A program made the position numbers and the translations under genes. Below, in pieces: positions 6,193 to 11,931 of a DNA stretch of 12,510 nt (its first letter is position 1; each line of letters begins with the position of its first letter). The notes beneath the pieces were generated by a model that saw nothing but the letters and a program-made list of their open reading frames with translations, searched no databases and had not been told where the DNA came from. Origin of the DNA: JBHIER01 sp046760705 [NCBI: bacterium] (lineage in GTDB: Bacteria; JBHIER01; G020348925); assembly GCA_046760705.1 (NCBI GenBank), contig JBHIER010000041.1, forward strand, positions 1-12,510, read 5' to 3'.

Positions 6193-9100
6193 ATGTACCT
6201 CTCGGAATTGGAGATTGTTGGATTCAAATCCTTCGGCCAGAAGCTGAGTCTCAAATTTGGGGATGGGATAACGGCCATTGTTGGCCCGAACGGCTGCGGG
6301 AAGACGAACTTGGTGGACGCCATCCGCTGGGTCCTGGGTGAACAGCGCACCACTACCCTCCGCACTGACAGGATGGAGGAGGTGATCTTCAACGGCTCCA
6401 ACGGCCGTAAACCTCTGGGTATGGCCGAGGTATCGCTGACGATCGATAATACGAAAAACATTCTGCCGGTAGAATTCTCCCAAGTCCAGGTCACCCGGCG
6501 CCTTTTCCGTTCCGGGGAGAGCGGTTATTTGCTGAACAGGGCTCCCTGTCGGCTGAGGGACATCATCGATCTCTTCCTCGATACAGGGATGGGTGCCCAC
6601 GCTTACTCGGTCATCGAGTTGAGTATGGTGGATGACATTCTGAGCGACCGGGCCGAGGCCAGGCGTCGCCTCTTTGATGAAGCCTCGGGAGTGATGAAGT
6701 ACAAGGCTCGCCGTCACGAGGCCACAAATAAGCTCAGGGCCACGGAGGCGGATCTGGTGCGGATCAATGATATCGTTTCCGAGGTGGAGAAGAAGGTGCG
6801 AAGCCTTAAATACCAGGTGGGCAAGGCCCGGCGATACGAAACCTACCAGCAGCGGTTGAAACGTCTCGAGATCGCCTCGGCCCGACGGGACCGCGAAGCG
6901 ATCTTGGAGCAACTGGCCCCTCTCCAGGAGAAGTTGGCTCGGCTGAGAGAGGAGCAGGTAGAAGCTGCGGAGATTATTGCTACCAAAGAGGACGAACTTC
7001 AGCGATTCAGAGCCCAATACGCGGACCAATCGAGGGAGCAGACACACCTCCAGAGCCAGATCCAGGGGTGCACCGATAAAATCCACAAGGCAGAAGAACA
7101 CCTCTCCGTCTGTCGGGAGAGAAGGCGGTCGCTGGAGGAACGGATCGGCCGGAACGAAGAGGAAGTGAAGGGGTTGAAGCAGCGCCTTGGAGTGGTTCGA
7201 AATCAGAGAAAAAAGTCTGGGCATGAATTGAGGAAGGCCACCCAGGATCTGGCCGAGCTCAAGAAGGAACATCAGGAGAGCGAACAGACCCTGTCCGAGA
7301 GTGATAAGGCCTACGTGCAGCGTAAGATCACCGCCGCTCAGCAGGAGAGGAGAATCGCTGAATTGCTCCCCTCCTGCGCTGAGAAGGCCAAAGAGCTGGA
7401 TCACTTGAGGGCCCAGTTGCGCTCTCTCTCTTCGAGAGGGCAGGAGCTGGGGGAGGAGAGGAGGTTGGCTCGAAGAAGGGCTGGAGAACTGGAGCGTACG
7501 GTTGACCGGTTGATCGAGGACCTGGAGAGGGCGAGGGATGCGTTGCAAGAGAAGATGGCCAGAAGGGATGGGGTCAAAAAAAGCCTCCAGGCCATTGAGG
7601 AAGAGCAGAAGAGCGGCGATGAGGAGTTGAGGGGGTTGGCTGCTGAGGTCGCCTCGCTGCAAGCCCGGTTGGGTGTAGTGGAGCAACTGCTCACCGAGAG
7701 GGAAGGGTATGGGGTTGGAGTGAGGTTTCTGCTGGCCCGGGCCGATGAGCTCCGAGGGATTCGGGGAGTCTTCGGAGAGGTCATCGCCATACAGCCCCAA
7801 TATGTGAAGGCTCTTGAGGCGGCTTTGGGAAGCGCCGCTCAATATGTCCTTACGGAGAGTGAGACGGCGGCTCTCGAGGCCCTGAATCTCCTCAACAGAG
7901 ACGGGCAGGGGCGGGCCTTCTTTCTGCCCCTGGATTCCATTCCCTCACCGACATCTGAAAGGTCAGATCGGATCACCTTTCAGGGGGAGGGCACTGTGGG
8001 CTGGGCCAAGGATTTCGTCTCGTGTCCGCCGGAATTTCAGAGGGCCAAGGAGTTTCTCCTGCGAGATGTCCTCATCGTCGAGGACCTGGAGAGCGCCCTC
8101 AAGCTGGGGCGGAGCCTCCGGGAGAGGATGTCCCTGGAGAACGGGCCGGTGATCGTCACTCTGAAGGGTGAGATCGTCCGAGCCGGCGTAATTGGAGGTG
8201 GTGGAACTGAAGGGGTAGGGGAGGGGTTGATCGGGCGCAGAGCAGAAGCCGGGAAGCTCCGCTCCCGGCTGGGAGGGCTCGAAGCTGCCTTCGCCCGGAA
8301 GAAGACGCGTCAGGAGGAGGTGAGGGCCAGTTGCGACTGTGCCATCCAGGAGATTCAATCCTTAGATACCCTGATCGAAAAAGACCGAATCGCCCTTCTG
8401 GAGTTGGAGAAACAGGTCGGAAGGTTGGAGTTGGAGAAGGCCGGTCTGGATCAAAAACTTCAATCCATCGACAGTGCCCAAAAGGAGGCAGAGCTTCGAA
8501 CTGCAAAACTGGCCGAAGAGATTCGATCGGCCGAAGAGCAACTGGGTGAGATCGGAAAGGAGAAGAAGGATGCCGAGTCCGTGGTGGAACAGTTGCGTTC
8601 AGAGTTGAGCGGTTTTGAAGCCGAAAAAGAGGCCAAGGCAAAAGCGGTCCAGGAACTTAACCTGAAGGTGGTCAGTCTCCAATGGCGCTGCAACCAACTT
8701 AAGGACGACCTCAGTCGGCTGGAAGAGATCGAAAAGGAGATCAGAGGAACCTTGCAACGGAAGGGGAAGGAGACAGGCCAGGCGAAGAGCGAAATTTCCC
8801 AACTGGATGAGAGTGCGGGCCAAAAGGGGTCAGAGTTGGAAGGGCTGCGCCAAAACAGGGCGGATCTGGAAGAGAGGGTACGCAGGCTGGGGGAGGCTCA
8901 CGGTGGACTGGAACGTTCCATCGAAGGGATCGAGAAGGAGATCGGGCAATGGCGGACCTGCGAGCAAGAGACAAGAGAAAAAGTCCACGAACTTGAGATG
9001 AGGATATCTGACCTGGATCACCGGGCCCGGAGCCGAAGGGAACGGATCCAGGAGGAATACGGGGTGGACATCGACGTGGTGGAGCAGTCGGAGGAGGTTG

Positions 9101-9756
9101 ATCTGGAAAACGCTCAGCAGACCATCGAACGGCTGAAGGAGAGAATCAGACAGTTGGGGCCGGTCAATCTGCTTGCCCTCCAGGAGTACGAGGAGGAGAA
9201 CGAGCGGTACCAATTTCTCACCGCGCAGCGGAACGATCTGCTTGAGGCCAAGGAATCCCTGAAGCAGACCATCACCGAGATTAACAAGACTGCCCGAAAA
9301 CGGTTCGCCAAAACCTTCGGGCTCATTCGGAAGAATTTCCGGAGTACGTTCCTTCAGTTCTTTGGAAGCGGACAAGCGAACCTGATGTTGACCCCCGGGG
9401 TTGACCCCTTGGAAGCGGACATTGAGATCAGGGCCTGTACCCGGGGCACAATTCCGGGCAGCATCGACGCCTTTTCAGGGGGCGAGAAGACCCTGACGGC
9501 CATAGCCCTCCTCTTCGCCATCTATCTGGTCAAACCGAGCCCCTTCTGTATTCTGGATGAGATCGATGCTCCTCTCGACGATGCCAATATTGACCGATTT
9601 ACGGCCACGCTCAAGGAGTTTTCAAAATCGACCCAGTTTATCGTCGTCACCCACAATAAGAAGACCATGGAGGCCGCCGACCGCCTCTACGGGGTGACTA
9701 TGGAGGAGGAAGGCGTGTCAAAATTGGTGTCGGTCACATTCGAGGAGCCATCTTAA
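6193..9756 (+). CDS. smc: Chromosome segregation protein SMC
   Basis: This is the SMC ATPase of the condensin-like complex (with ScpA and ScpB), which loops and compacts the nucleoid and aids chromosome segregation. The ATG at 6193 has GAGGAG nine bases upstream and gives the typical N-terminus MYLSELEIVGFKSF; total length is 1187 residues, normal for the family. Walker A GPNGCGKT is at 31-38. A first long coiled coil runs from about 170 to 500. The hinge domain is at about 506-680, with its glycine-rich G668-G671 segment. A second coiled coil runs from about 680 to 1010. The ABC signature SGGEK is at 1095-1099 and Walker B FCILDEID at 1118-1125. No domain is missing. The gene appears monocistronic, because a 163-bp gap and accessory genes follow it. 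Confidence 0.97.
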   Translation: MYLSELEIVGFKSFGQKLSLKFGDGITAIVGPNGCGKTNLVDAIRWVLGEQRTTTLRTDRMEEVIFNGSNGRKPLGMAEVSLTIDNTKNILPVEFSQVQVTRRLFRSGESGYLLNRAPCRLRDIIDLFLDTGMGAHAYSVIELSMVDDILSDRAEARRRLFDEASGVMKYKARRHEATNKLRATEADLVRINDIVSEVEKKVRSLKYQVGKARRYETYQQRLKRLEIASARRDREAILEQLAPLQEKLARLREEQVEAAEIIATKEDELQRFRAQYADQSREQTHLQSQIQGCTDKIHKAEEHLSVCRERRRSLEERIGRNEEEVKGLKQRLGVVRNQRKKSGHELRKATQDLAELKKEHQESEQTLSESDKAYVQRKITAAQQERRIAELLPSCAEKAKELDHLRAQLRSLSSRGQELGEERRLARRRAGELERTVDRLIEDLERARDALQEKMARRDGVKKSLQAIEEEQKSGDEELRGLAAEVASLQARLGVVEQLLTEREGYGVGVRFLLARADELRGIRGVFGEVIAIQPQYVKALEAALGSAAQYVLTESETAALEALNLLNRDGQGRAFFLPLDSIPSPTSERSDRITFQGEGTVGWAKDFVSCPPEFQRAKEFLLRDVLIVEDLESALKLGRSLRERMSLENGPVIVTLKGEIVRAGVIGGGGTEGVGEGLIGRRAEAGKLRSRLGGLEAAFARKKTRQEEVRASCDCAIQEIQSLDTLIEKDRIALLELEKQVGRLELEKAGLDQKLQSIDSAQKEAELRTAKLAEEIRSAEEQLGEIGKEKKDAESVVEQLRSELSGFEAEKEAKAKAVQELNLKVVSLQWRCNQLKDDLSRLEEIEKEIRGTLQRKGKETGQAKSEISQLDESAGQKGSELEGLRQNRADLEERVRRLGEAHGGLERSIEGIEKEIGQWRTCEQETREKVHELEMRISDLDHRARSRRERIQEEYGVDIDVVEQSEEVDLENAQQTIERLKERIRQLGPVNLLALQEYEEENERYQFLTAQRNDLLEAKESLKQTITEINKTARKRFAKTFGLIRKNFRSTFLQFFGSGQANLMLTPGVDPLEADIEIRACTRGTIPGSIDAFSGGEKTLTAIALLFAIYLVKPSPFCILDEIDAPLDDANIDRFTATLKEFSKSTQFIVVTHNKKTMEAADRLYGVTMEEEGVSKLVSVTFEEPS

Positions 9757-9802
9757 TGACTGTTTCAAACTCCTTCAAAGTGTCCTTCCGTCTTGCCCGC
9801 AC

Positions 9803-9836
9803 AAGAGAGAAGACAGGAAAAATAAAAATCTCTCTT
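9803..9836 (+). terminator. Possible weak terminator after smc
   Basis: AAGAGAGA (9803-9810) and TCTCTCTT (9829-9836) are a perfect 8-bp inverted repeat with an 18-nt A-rich loop, 47 bases after the smc stop. A pyrimidine tract (TCTCC) follows instead of a clean T-run. The stem is low in GC, so termination efficiency is doubtful. Confidence 0.3.
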
Positions 9837-9919
9837 TCTCCTATTCTGGAATGAGAATAAGACCCACCCACGCCCGCCAATGCCCAAAAGAGGAGCCAGA
9901 GGCAATTTATGAGGGTAAG

Positions 9920-10455
9920 ATGGGGGAATGCATAGCAGTAAGAGAAATAGAGAAGGGTAAATATATTGTAGTTCACCTAAGCTCCCCTCTCCAATAGAAT
10001 GGGTAAATAAGCGCAAAATTCGTGTAGATGCAGTCATTGATACGGGTGCAACCATGGTGGTATTACCTAAGAAATTGGTAAAGGAGCTTGGTTTGGAGAA
10101 AATTGAGAATGTAAAAGTAAAAGTAAAATATGGAGATGGGAGGGTGGAGGGGAAGGAGGTGTATGGTGTGGTCAGATTGGAACTGAAAGGGCGGGTGGGA
10201 AATTTTGATGTCTTGCCTGAAAATGATGAAGCGCGGCCTCTCGTTGGCCAGATAGTGCTTGAGAGGTTGGATTTGATAATTGAGCCAAGCACGAGAAAAC
10301 TCATTCCAAATCCGAGGTCTCCAGAGATGCCAATGATAGAAGTGTTCCTTGTGGCAACGTCGCCTAACAGCCGAGATACGGCTACGCTTCGCTCCGCCCA
10401 AATTCGGCAAAGCCGAACTTCACATGTCCGCCAAACGTTAGGCGACATCCTTTAA
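9920..10455 (+). pseudogene. Retropepsin-like clan AA aspartic protease, frameshifted
   Basis: The encoded protein resembles small bacterial clan AA (retropepsin-fold) proteases. It has the catalytic motif VDAVIDTGAT (DTG codons at 10039-10047), a second motif PLVGQIVLERLDL, and the family-type ending PRSPEMPMIEV. The first in-frame ATG (10054) lies after the DTG, so it cannot be the true start. A good start exists at 9920 in another frame, with GAGG upstream, reading MGECIAVREIEKGKYIVVHL, but it stops at 9995-9997. The two frames join if one C is added to the CCCC run at 9984-9987, giving LSSPSPIEWVNKRKIRVDA and a protein of about 178 residues. The last 30 or so residues are encoded inside the attC-like palindrome. 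Local base composition is more AT-rich than smc. It could be a pseudogene, an assembly error or programmed -1 slippage; which one is not decidable here. Confidence 0.65.
10359..10446. repeat. attC-like recombination site, copy 1
   Basis: An 88-bp imperfect palindrome is bounded by a perfect 10-bp inverted repeat: GTCGCCTAAC (10359-10368) and GTTAGGCGAC (10437-10446). These contain GCCTAAC, which fits the integron R'' consensus RYYYAAC, and GTTAGGC, which fits R' GTTRRRY. Inside, GCCGAGAT (10370-10377) pairs at 6 of 8 positions with ATGTCCGC (10424-10431). The CAAAC spacer is on one side only, and the asymmetry is typical of foldable attC sites. The centre holds further short stems (TTCGGC/GCCGAA at 10403-10408 and 10412-10417). 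It follows the protease gene directly, as the site follows its gene in a cassette. A lineage-specific intergenic palindrome is the alternative. Confidence 0.55.
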
Positions 10456-10467
10456 ATAAGATGGAAG

Positions 10468-10518
10468 ATGATGCTTGAAAGGGAAATCGAGGTGAGAATG
10501 CGGGAGCAGTGGCGATAA
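10468..10518 (+). CDS. Mini-ORF overlapping the PIN gene start, possible antitoxin remnant
   Basis: This 16-codon reading frame (MMLEREIEVRMREQWR) ends in TAATG, so its stop shares a base with the ATG of the PIN-domain gene. Such overlaps are typical of translationally coupled toxin-antitoxin pairs. Its charged residues would suit the C-terminal tail of an antitoxin cut off by the palindrome 20 bases upstream, or it may be a short leader peptide. No family is recognisable. Confidence 0.3.
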   Translation: MMLEREIEVRMREQWR

Positions 10519-10883
10519 TGTTTTTAGTGGAGAGGAATATATTTTTAGAAATACTCCTGAAACAGAAGAAGAAGGAAGATTCTAAGAAGTTCATTGAGAA
10601 TGACATCGCAAATCCTAACATAACAGATTCTTCTTTGCACTCCATTGGTGTAATCTTATTCAGATACGATAAGGATGGCATTTTTCAGAAATTTGTTGAA
10701 GATATTATGCCTAACACCAAACTGCTGTCTCTGCCGATAGAACTGTATAGAGAAGTTGTAAATGTCAAGGAAAGCTTGAATTCAGATTTTAATGATGCTT
10801 ATCAATACACCATAGCTAAAAACCATGGATTGAAAGTTGTTCCAATTGATAGGGATTCCCGCCGTCGCCTTGAAAAGATTTAA
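10518..10883 (+). CDS. PIN-domain protein (VapC-like), altered active site
   Basis: The fold is that of a small PIN-domain RNase, typically the toxin of a type II toxin-antitoxin pair. The ATG at 10518 gives 121 residues; a GTG at 10509 is an alternative. Recognisable segments are MFLVERNIFLEILL (1-14), SLHSIGVILFRY (39-50), DFNDAYQYTIAKNHGLKVV (90-108) and IDRD (110-113). The first motif is normally DTN but reads ERN here (5-7), replacing the metal-binding aspartate with glutamate and losing the threonine. D93 of the third motif and D111/D113 are retained. No complete antitoxin gene is next to it; only the 16-codon frame overlaps its start. Codons are strongly AT-rich, unlike smc. I infer a toxin that is inactive or weak, or a gene in decay. 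Confidence 0.7.
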   Translation: MFLVERNIFLEILLKQKKKEDSKKFIENDIANPNITDSSLHSIGVILFRYDKDGIFQKFVEDIMPNTKLLSLPIELYREVVNVKESLNSDFNDAYQYTIAKNHGLKVVPIDRDSRRRLEKI

Positions 10884-10920
10884 AACCGAGGGTTAGAATA
10901 AAATAATGAGGTGAATGGAA

Positions 10921-11223
10921 ATGAGAAAATCGCTTGATGAGATAAAGAAAATCCTCAAAAAACATGAAAAAGAACTCAAAGAAAAGTACGGAGTTAGGGA
11001 GATTGGAATCTTCGGTTCTTATTTAAGAGGAGAGGATAAAGAAAAAAGCGATCTTGATATTTTAGTGGAATTTATGCCTGACGCAAAGATTAGTCTTTTA
11101 GAATTTGTTGAATTAGAAAATTATCTCAGCGATTTGCTTGGGGTAAAGGTTGATTTGGTTGAAAGATCTGTGTTGAAACCCAGGATTGGTAAACAGATAT
11201 TGAGAGAGGTTGTATACGTATGA
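10921..11223 (+). CDS. MntA-type nucleotidyltransferase antitoxin
   Basis: This is a minimal nucleotidyltransferase of the MNT group, the antitoxin partner in HEPN/MNT pairs. Characterised members neutralise the HEPN RNase by transferring AMP to it. The ATG at 10921 is chosen over 10915 because GAGGTGA (10908-10914) then lies at normal spacing. The 100-residue product has the full active-site pattern: G32-S33, then ten residues, D44-x-D46 (SDLDILVEF), and a third carboxylate D78 in VKVDLV. Its stop overlaps an ATG (ATGA at 11220-11223) that opens a typical HEPN N-terminus, the standard operon arrangement, but the HEPN gene breaks off at once. The antitoxin therefore appears intact but orphaned. 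The base composition is very AT-rich, suggesting transfer from another genome. Confidence 0.85.
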   Translation: MRKSLDEIKKILKKHEKELKEKYGVREIGIFGSYLRGEDKEKSDLDILVEFMPDAKISLLEFVELENYLSDLLGVKVDLVERSVLKPRIGKQILREVVYV

Positions 11224-11292
11224 AAAGGGAAATTGGCGACACCCAAGCTTAAACCTAAATTTGAGAAAATGTTAATGGAGATAGAAGAATAA
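11220..11292 (+). pseudogene. Internally deleted HEPN toxin remnant (DUF86-type)
   Basis: The ATG at 11220 overlaps the MNT stop and reads MKREIGD, which matches the usual start of HEPN/DUF86 toxins, then TQA and a stop at 11250. In the next frame the sequence reads PKLKPKFEKMLMEIEE and stops at 11290-11292, which resembles the C-terminus of the same family. Intact members are about 110-120 residues, so some 85-95 codons appear to be missing, with a frame change at the junction near 11241. The RNase motif (RxxxxH) would lie in the missing part. The N-terminal match is short and the C-terminal match is from memory of the family, so this is a reasoned inference. Confidence 0.5.
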
Positions 11293-11310
11293 TGGCCTAT
11301 TTACATGCGA

Positions 11311-11362
11311 CGGCGGACACTCTGCGGCAACTTCGTTGCCTTGCCTCGCTCCGCTCGGTCAC
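11311..11362. repeat. Partial attC-like fragment fused to copy 2
   Basis: This segment holds GCGGACAC (11313-11320), close to the GCGGACAT box of copy 2. It also has a perfect 6-bp hairpin GGCAAC-TTC-GTTGCC (11326-11340) and CTCGCTCCGCTCGGTCAC. It looks like the left half and loop of another element of the same family joined directly to copy 2. A 24-codon frame opened by TAATG at 11290-11294 runs through it and is not a convincing gene. Confidence 0.4.
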
Positions 11363-11450
11363 TTAACAGCGGACATACGGCCTCGTTTCACTTCGCCCAA
11401 ATTTGCTCACTTCGTTCGCCAACTTCGCATGTCGGTCAAACCTTGAACGA
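11361..11450. repeat. attC-like recombination site, copy 2 (degenerate)
   Basis: It aligns with copy 1 along its length: AACAGCGGACATACGGC on the left, CGCCCAAATT in the centre and CATGTC-G-TCAAAC on the right. The left box ACTTAAC (11361-11367) fits RYYYAAC. The right box CTTGAAC (11442-11448) differs from GTTRRRY only at the first base, the critical G. GCGGACAT (11369-11376) pairs with ATGTCGGT (11429-11436) at 6 of 8 positions plus a G-U. Base differences from copy 1 fall on both arms while the overall fold is kept. It would close a second cassette holding the PIN and MNT genes. Confidence 0.5.
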
Positions 11451-11488
11451 TGAACAGGCTTGACTTCTAAATGATAAAGCGTTCTCGC

Positions 11489-11517
11489 TTGTGCTGCCAA
11501 TCCTGCTTCAATATAAT
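11489..11517 (+). promoter_or_regulatory. Candidate promoter of a structured RNA
   Basis: A perfect -10 box TATAAT (11512-11517) lies 17 bp after TTGTGC (11489-11494), a weak -35 box with only TTG conserved. Transcription would begin near 11522-11525, where the first hairpin of the downstream structured region begins. Confidence 0.45.
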
Positions 11518-11521
11518 TGTC

Positions 11522-11745
11522 CAAAGAGCATGGCGACAGATCGAATGATATTCGGTTTTTGTCTCTTTTACAGCTCTTTGAAATTCAAATCTCGAAGTCG
11601 GTTGCAACATTTGCCCGAAAAGCGTTTACTTATTTTGAAAGAGCCGTCAATTAGGGGAGGCGGCCTGAACCGACTTCTGATTCCGCTTGACGGTCCTGAA
11701 ATAACGACTATATTTATAATACGGCCAACTGGGGTTGCTTTTTTT
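11522..11745 (+). ncRNA. Candidate structured non-coding RNA with pseudoknot topology
   Basis: No convincing protein is encoded here. The plus strand forms a long hairpin at 11522-11580 with three stacked stems: CAAAGAGC/GCTCTTTG (11522-11529 with 11573-11580), GACA/TGTC (11535-11538 with 11560-11563), and ATCGAAT/ATTCGGT (11540-11546 with 11550-11556, one G-U) closed by a GAT loop. Next, GAAGTCGGTT (11594-11603) pairs perfectly with AACCGACTTC (11668-11677), and CCGTCAA (11644-11650) pairs with TTGACGG (11687-11693). The two helices interlock, as in a pseudoknot. AAAGAGC recurs at 11638-11644 and could compete for the 3' arm of the first hairpin. The unit starts at a TATAAT promoter and ends in a hairpin-T7 terminator. 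It does not match tmRNA, RNase P, 6S or SRP RNA features that I know. Function is unknown. Confidence 0.45.
11724..11745 (+). terminator. Intrinsic terminator of the candidate RNA
   Basis: GC-(C bulge)-AAC (11724-11729) pairs with GTTGC (11734-11738) around the loop TGGG, followed directly by seven T residues (11739-11745). The stem is short but the form is that of a rho-independent terminator on the plus strand. Confidence 0.55.
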
Positions 11746-11782
11746 ACTTAGAGGCTGACCAAAAATCCTTTCTGACAATGTG

Positions 11783-11888
11783 TCATTGCGACCCCGGACC
11801 CCGGCCTATCACGCCTATCACCGGGGCAGGCTTGCCCGGTTGGATAACTTTCTATCCCCGGGGCTTGATCCAGGGGAAAGCAATCTGA
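11783..11888. repeat. GC-rich dispersed-type repeat upstream of ftsY
   Basis: The block opens with GTCATTGCGA (11783-11792 region) and closes with GAAAGCAATCT, like the ends of a dispersed intergenic repeat common in some candidate-phylum genomes. Inside are two tandem ACCCCGG units (11791-11804) and two tandem GCCTATCAC units (11804-11821). CCCCGG pairs with CCGGGG (11821-11826). A second hairpin has CCCGG (11835-11839) and GGATA (11842-11846) pairing with TATCC (11853-11857) and CCGGG (11858-11862). Its composition contrasts sharply with the AT-rich sequence just upstream. It carries no gene. Confidence 0.5.
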
Positions 11889-11931
11889 CCCGAAGGCTCA
11901 TCGCGAGGTATTGAAAGGAGATTGACTCGAC

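Noticed and set aside
6127-7842. Long minus-strand open frame (571 codons) opposite smc
   Set aside because: It is fully antisense to the conserved smc frame, is Leu/Pro/Ser/Gln-rich as expected from complementing charged coiled-coil codons, and has no family resemblance.
4867-9771. Same 11-mer (TGTTTCAAACT) right after the bioY stop and right after the smc stop
   Set aside because: Several 11-base matches are expected by chance in a window of this size, and the flanks do not align.
9765-10448. Minus-strand open frame (227 codons) opposite the protease gene
   Set aside because: It is Ser/Pro/Phe-rich, is antisense to a recognisable protease with DTG motif, and runs through the palindrome.
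10359-11450. CRISPR array
   Set aside because: There are only two related copies about 1 kb apart, each a long imperfect palindrome, with genes rather than uniform spacers between them and no cas gene.
11522-11745. Retron or mobile-element RNA
   Set aside because: No reverse transcriptase or transposase gene is visible in the window, so that assignment has no support beyond the presence of hairpins.
11491-11751. 86-codon plus-strand open frame in the gap before ftsY
   Set aside because: It starts with GTG without a ribosome site, has no domain resemblance, and spans the proposed promoter, hairpins and terminator.
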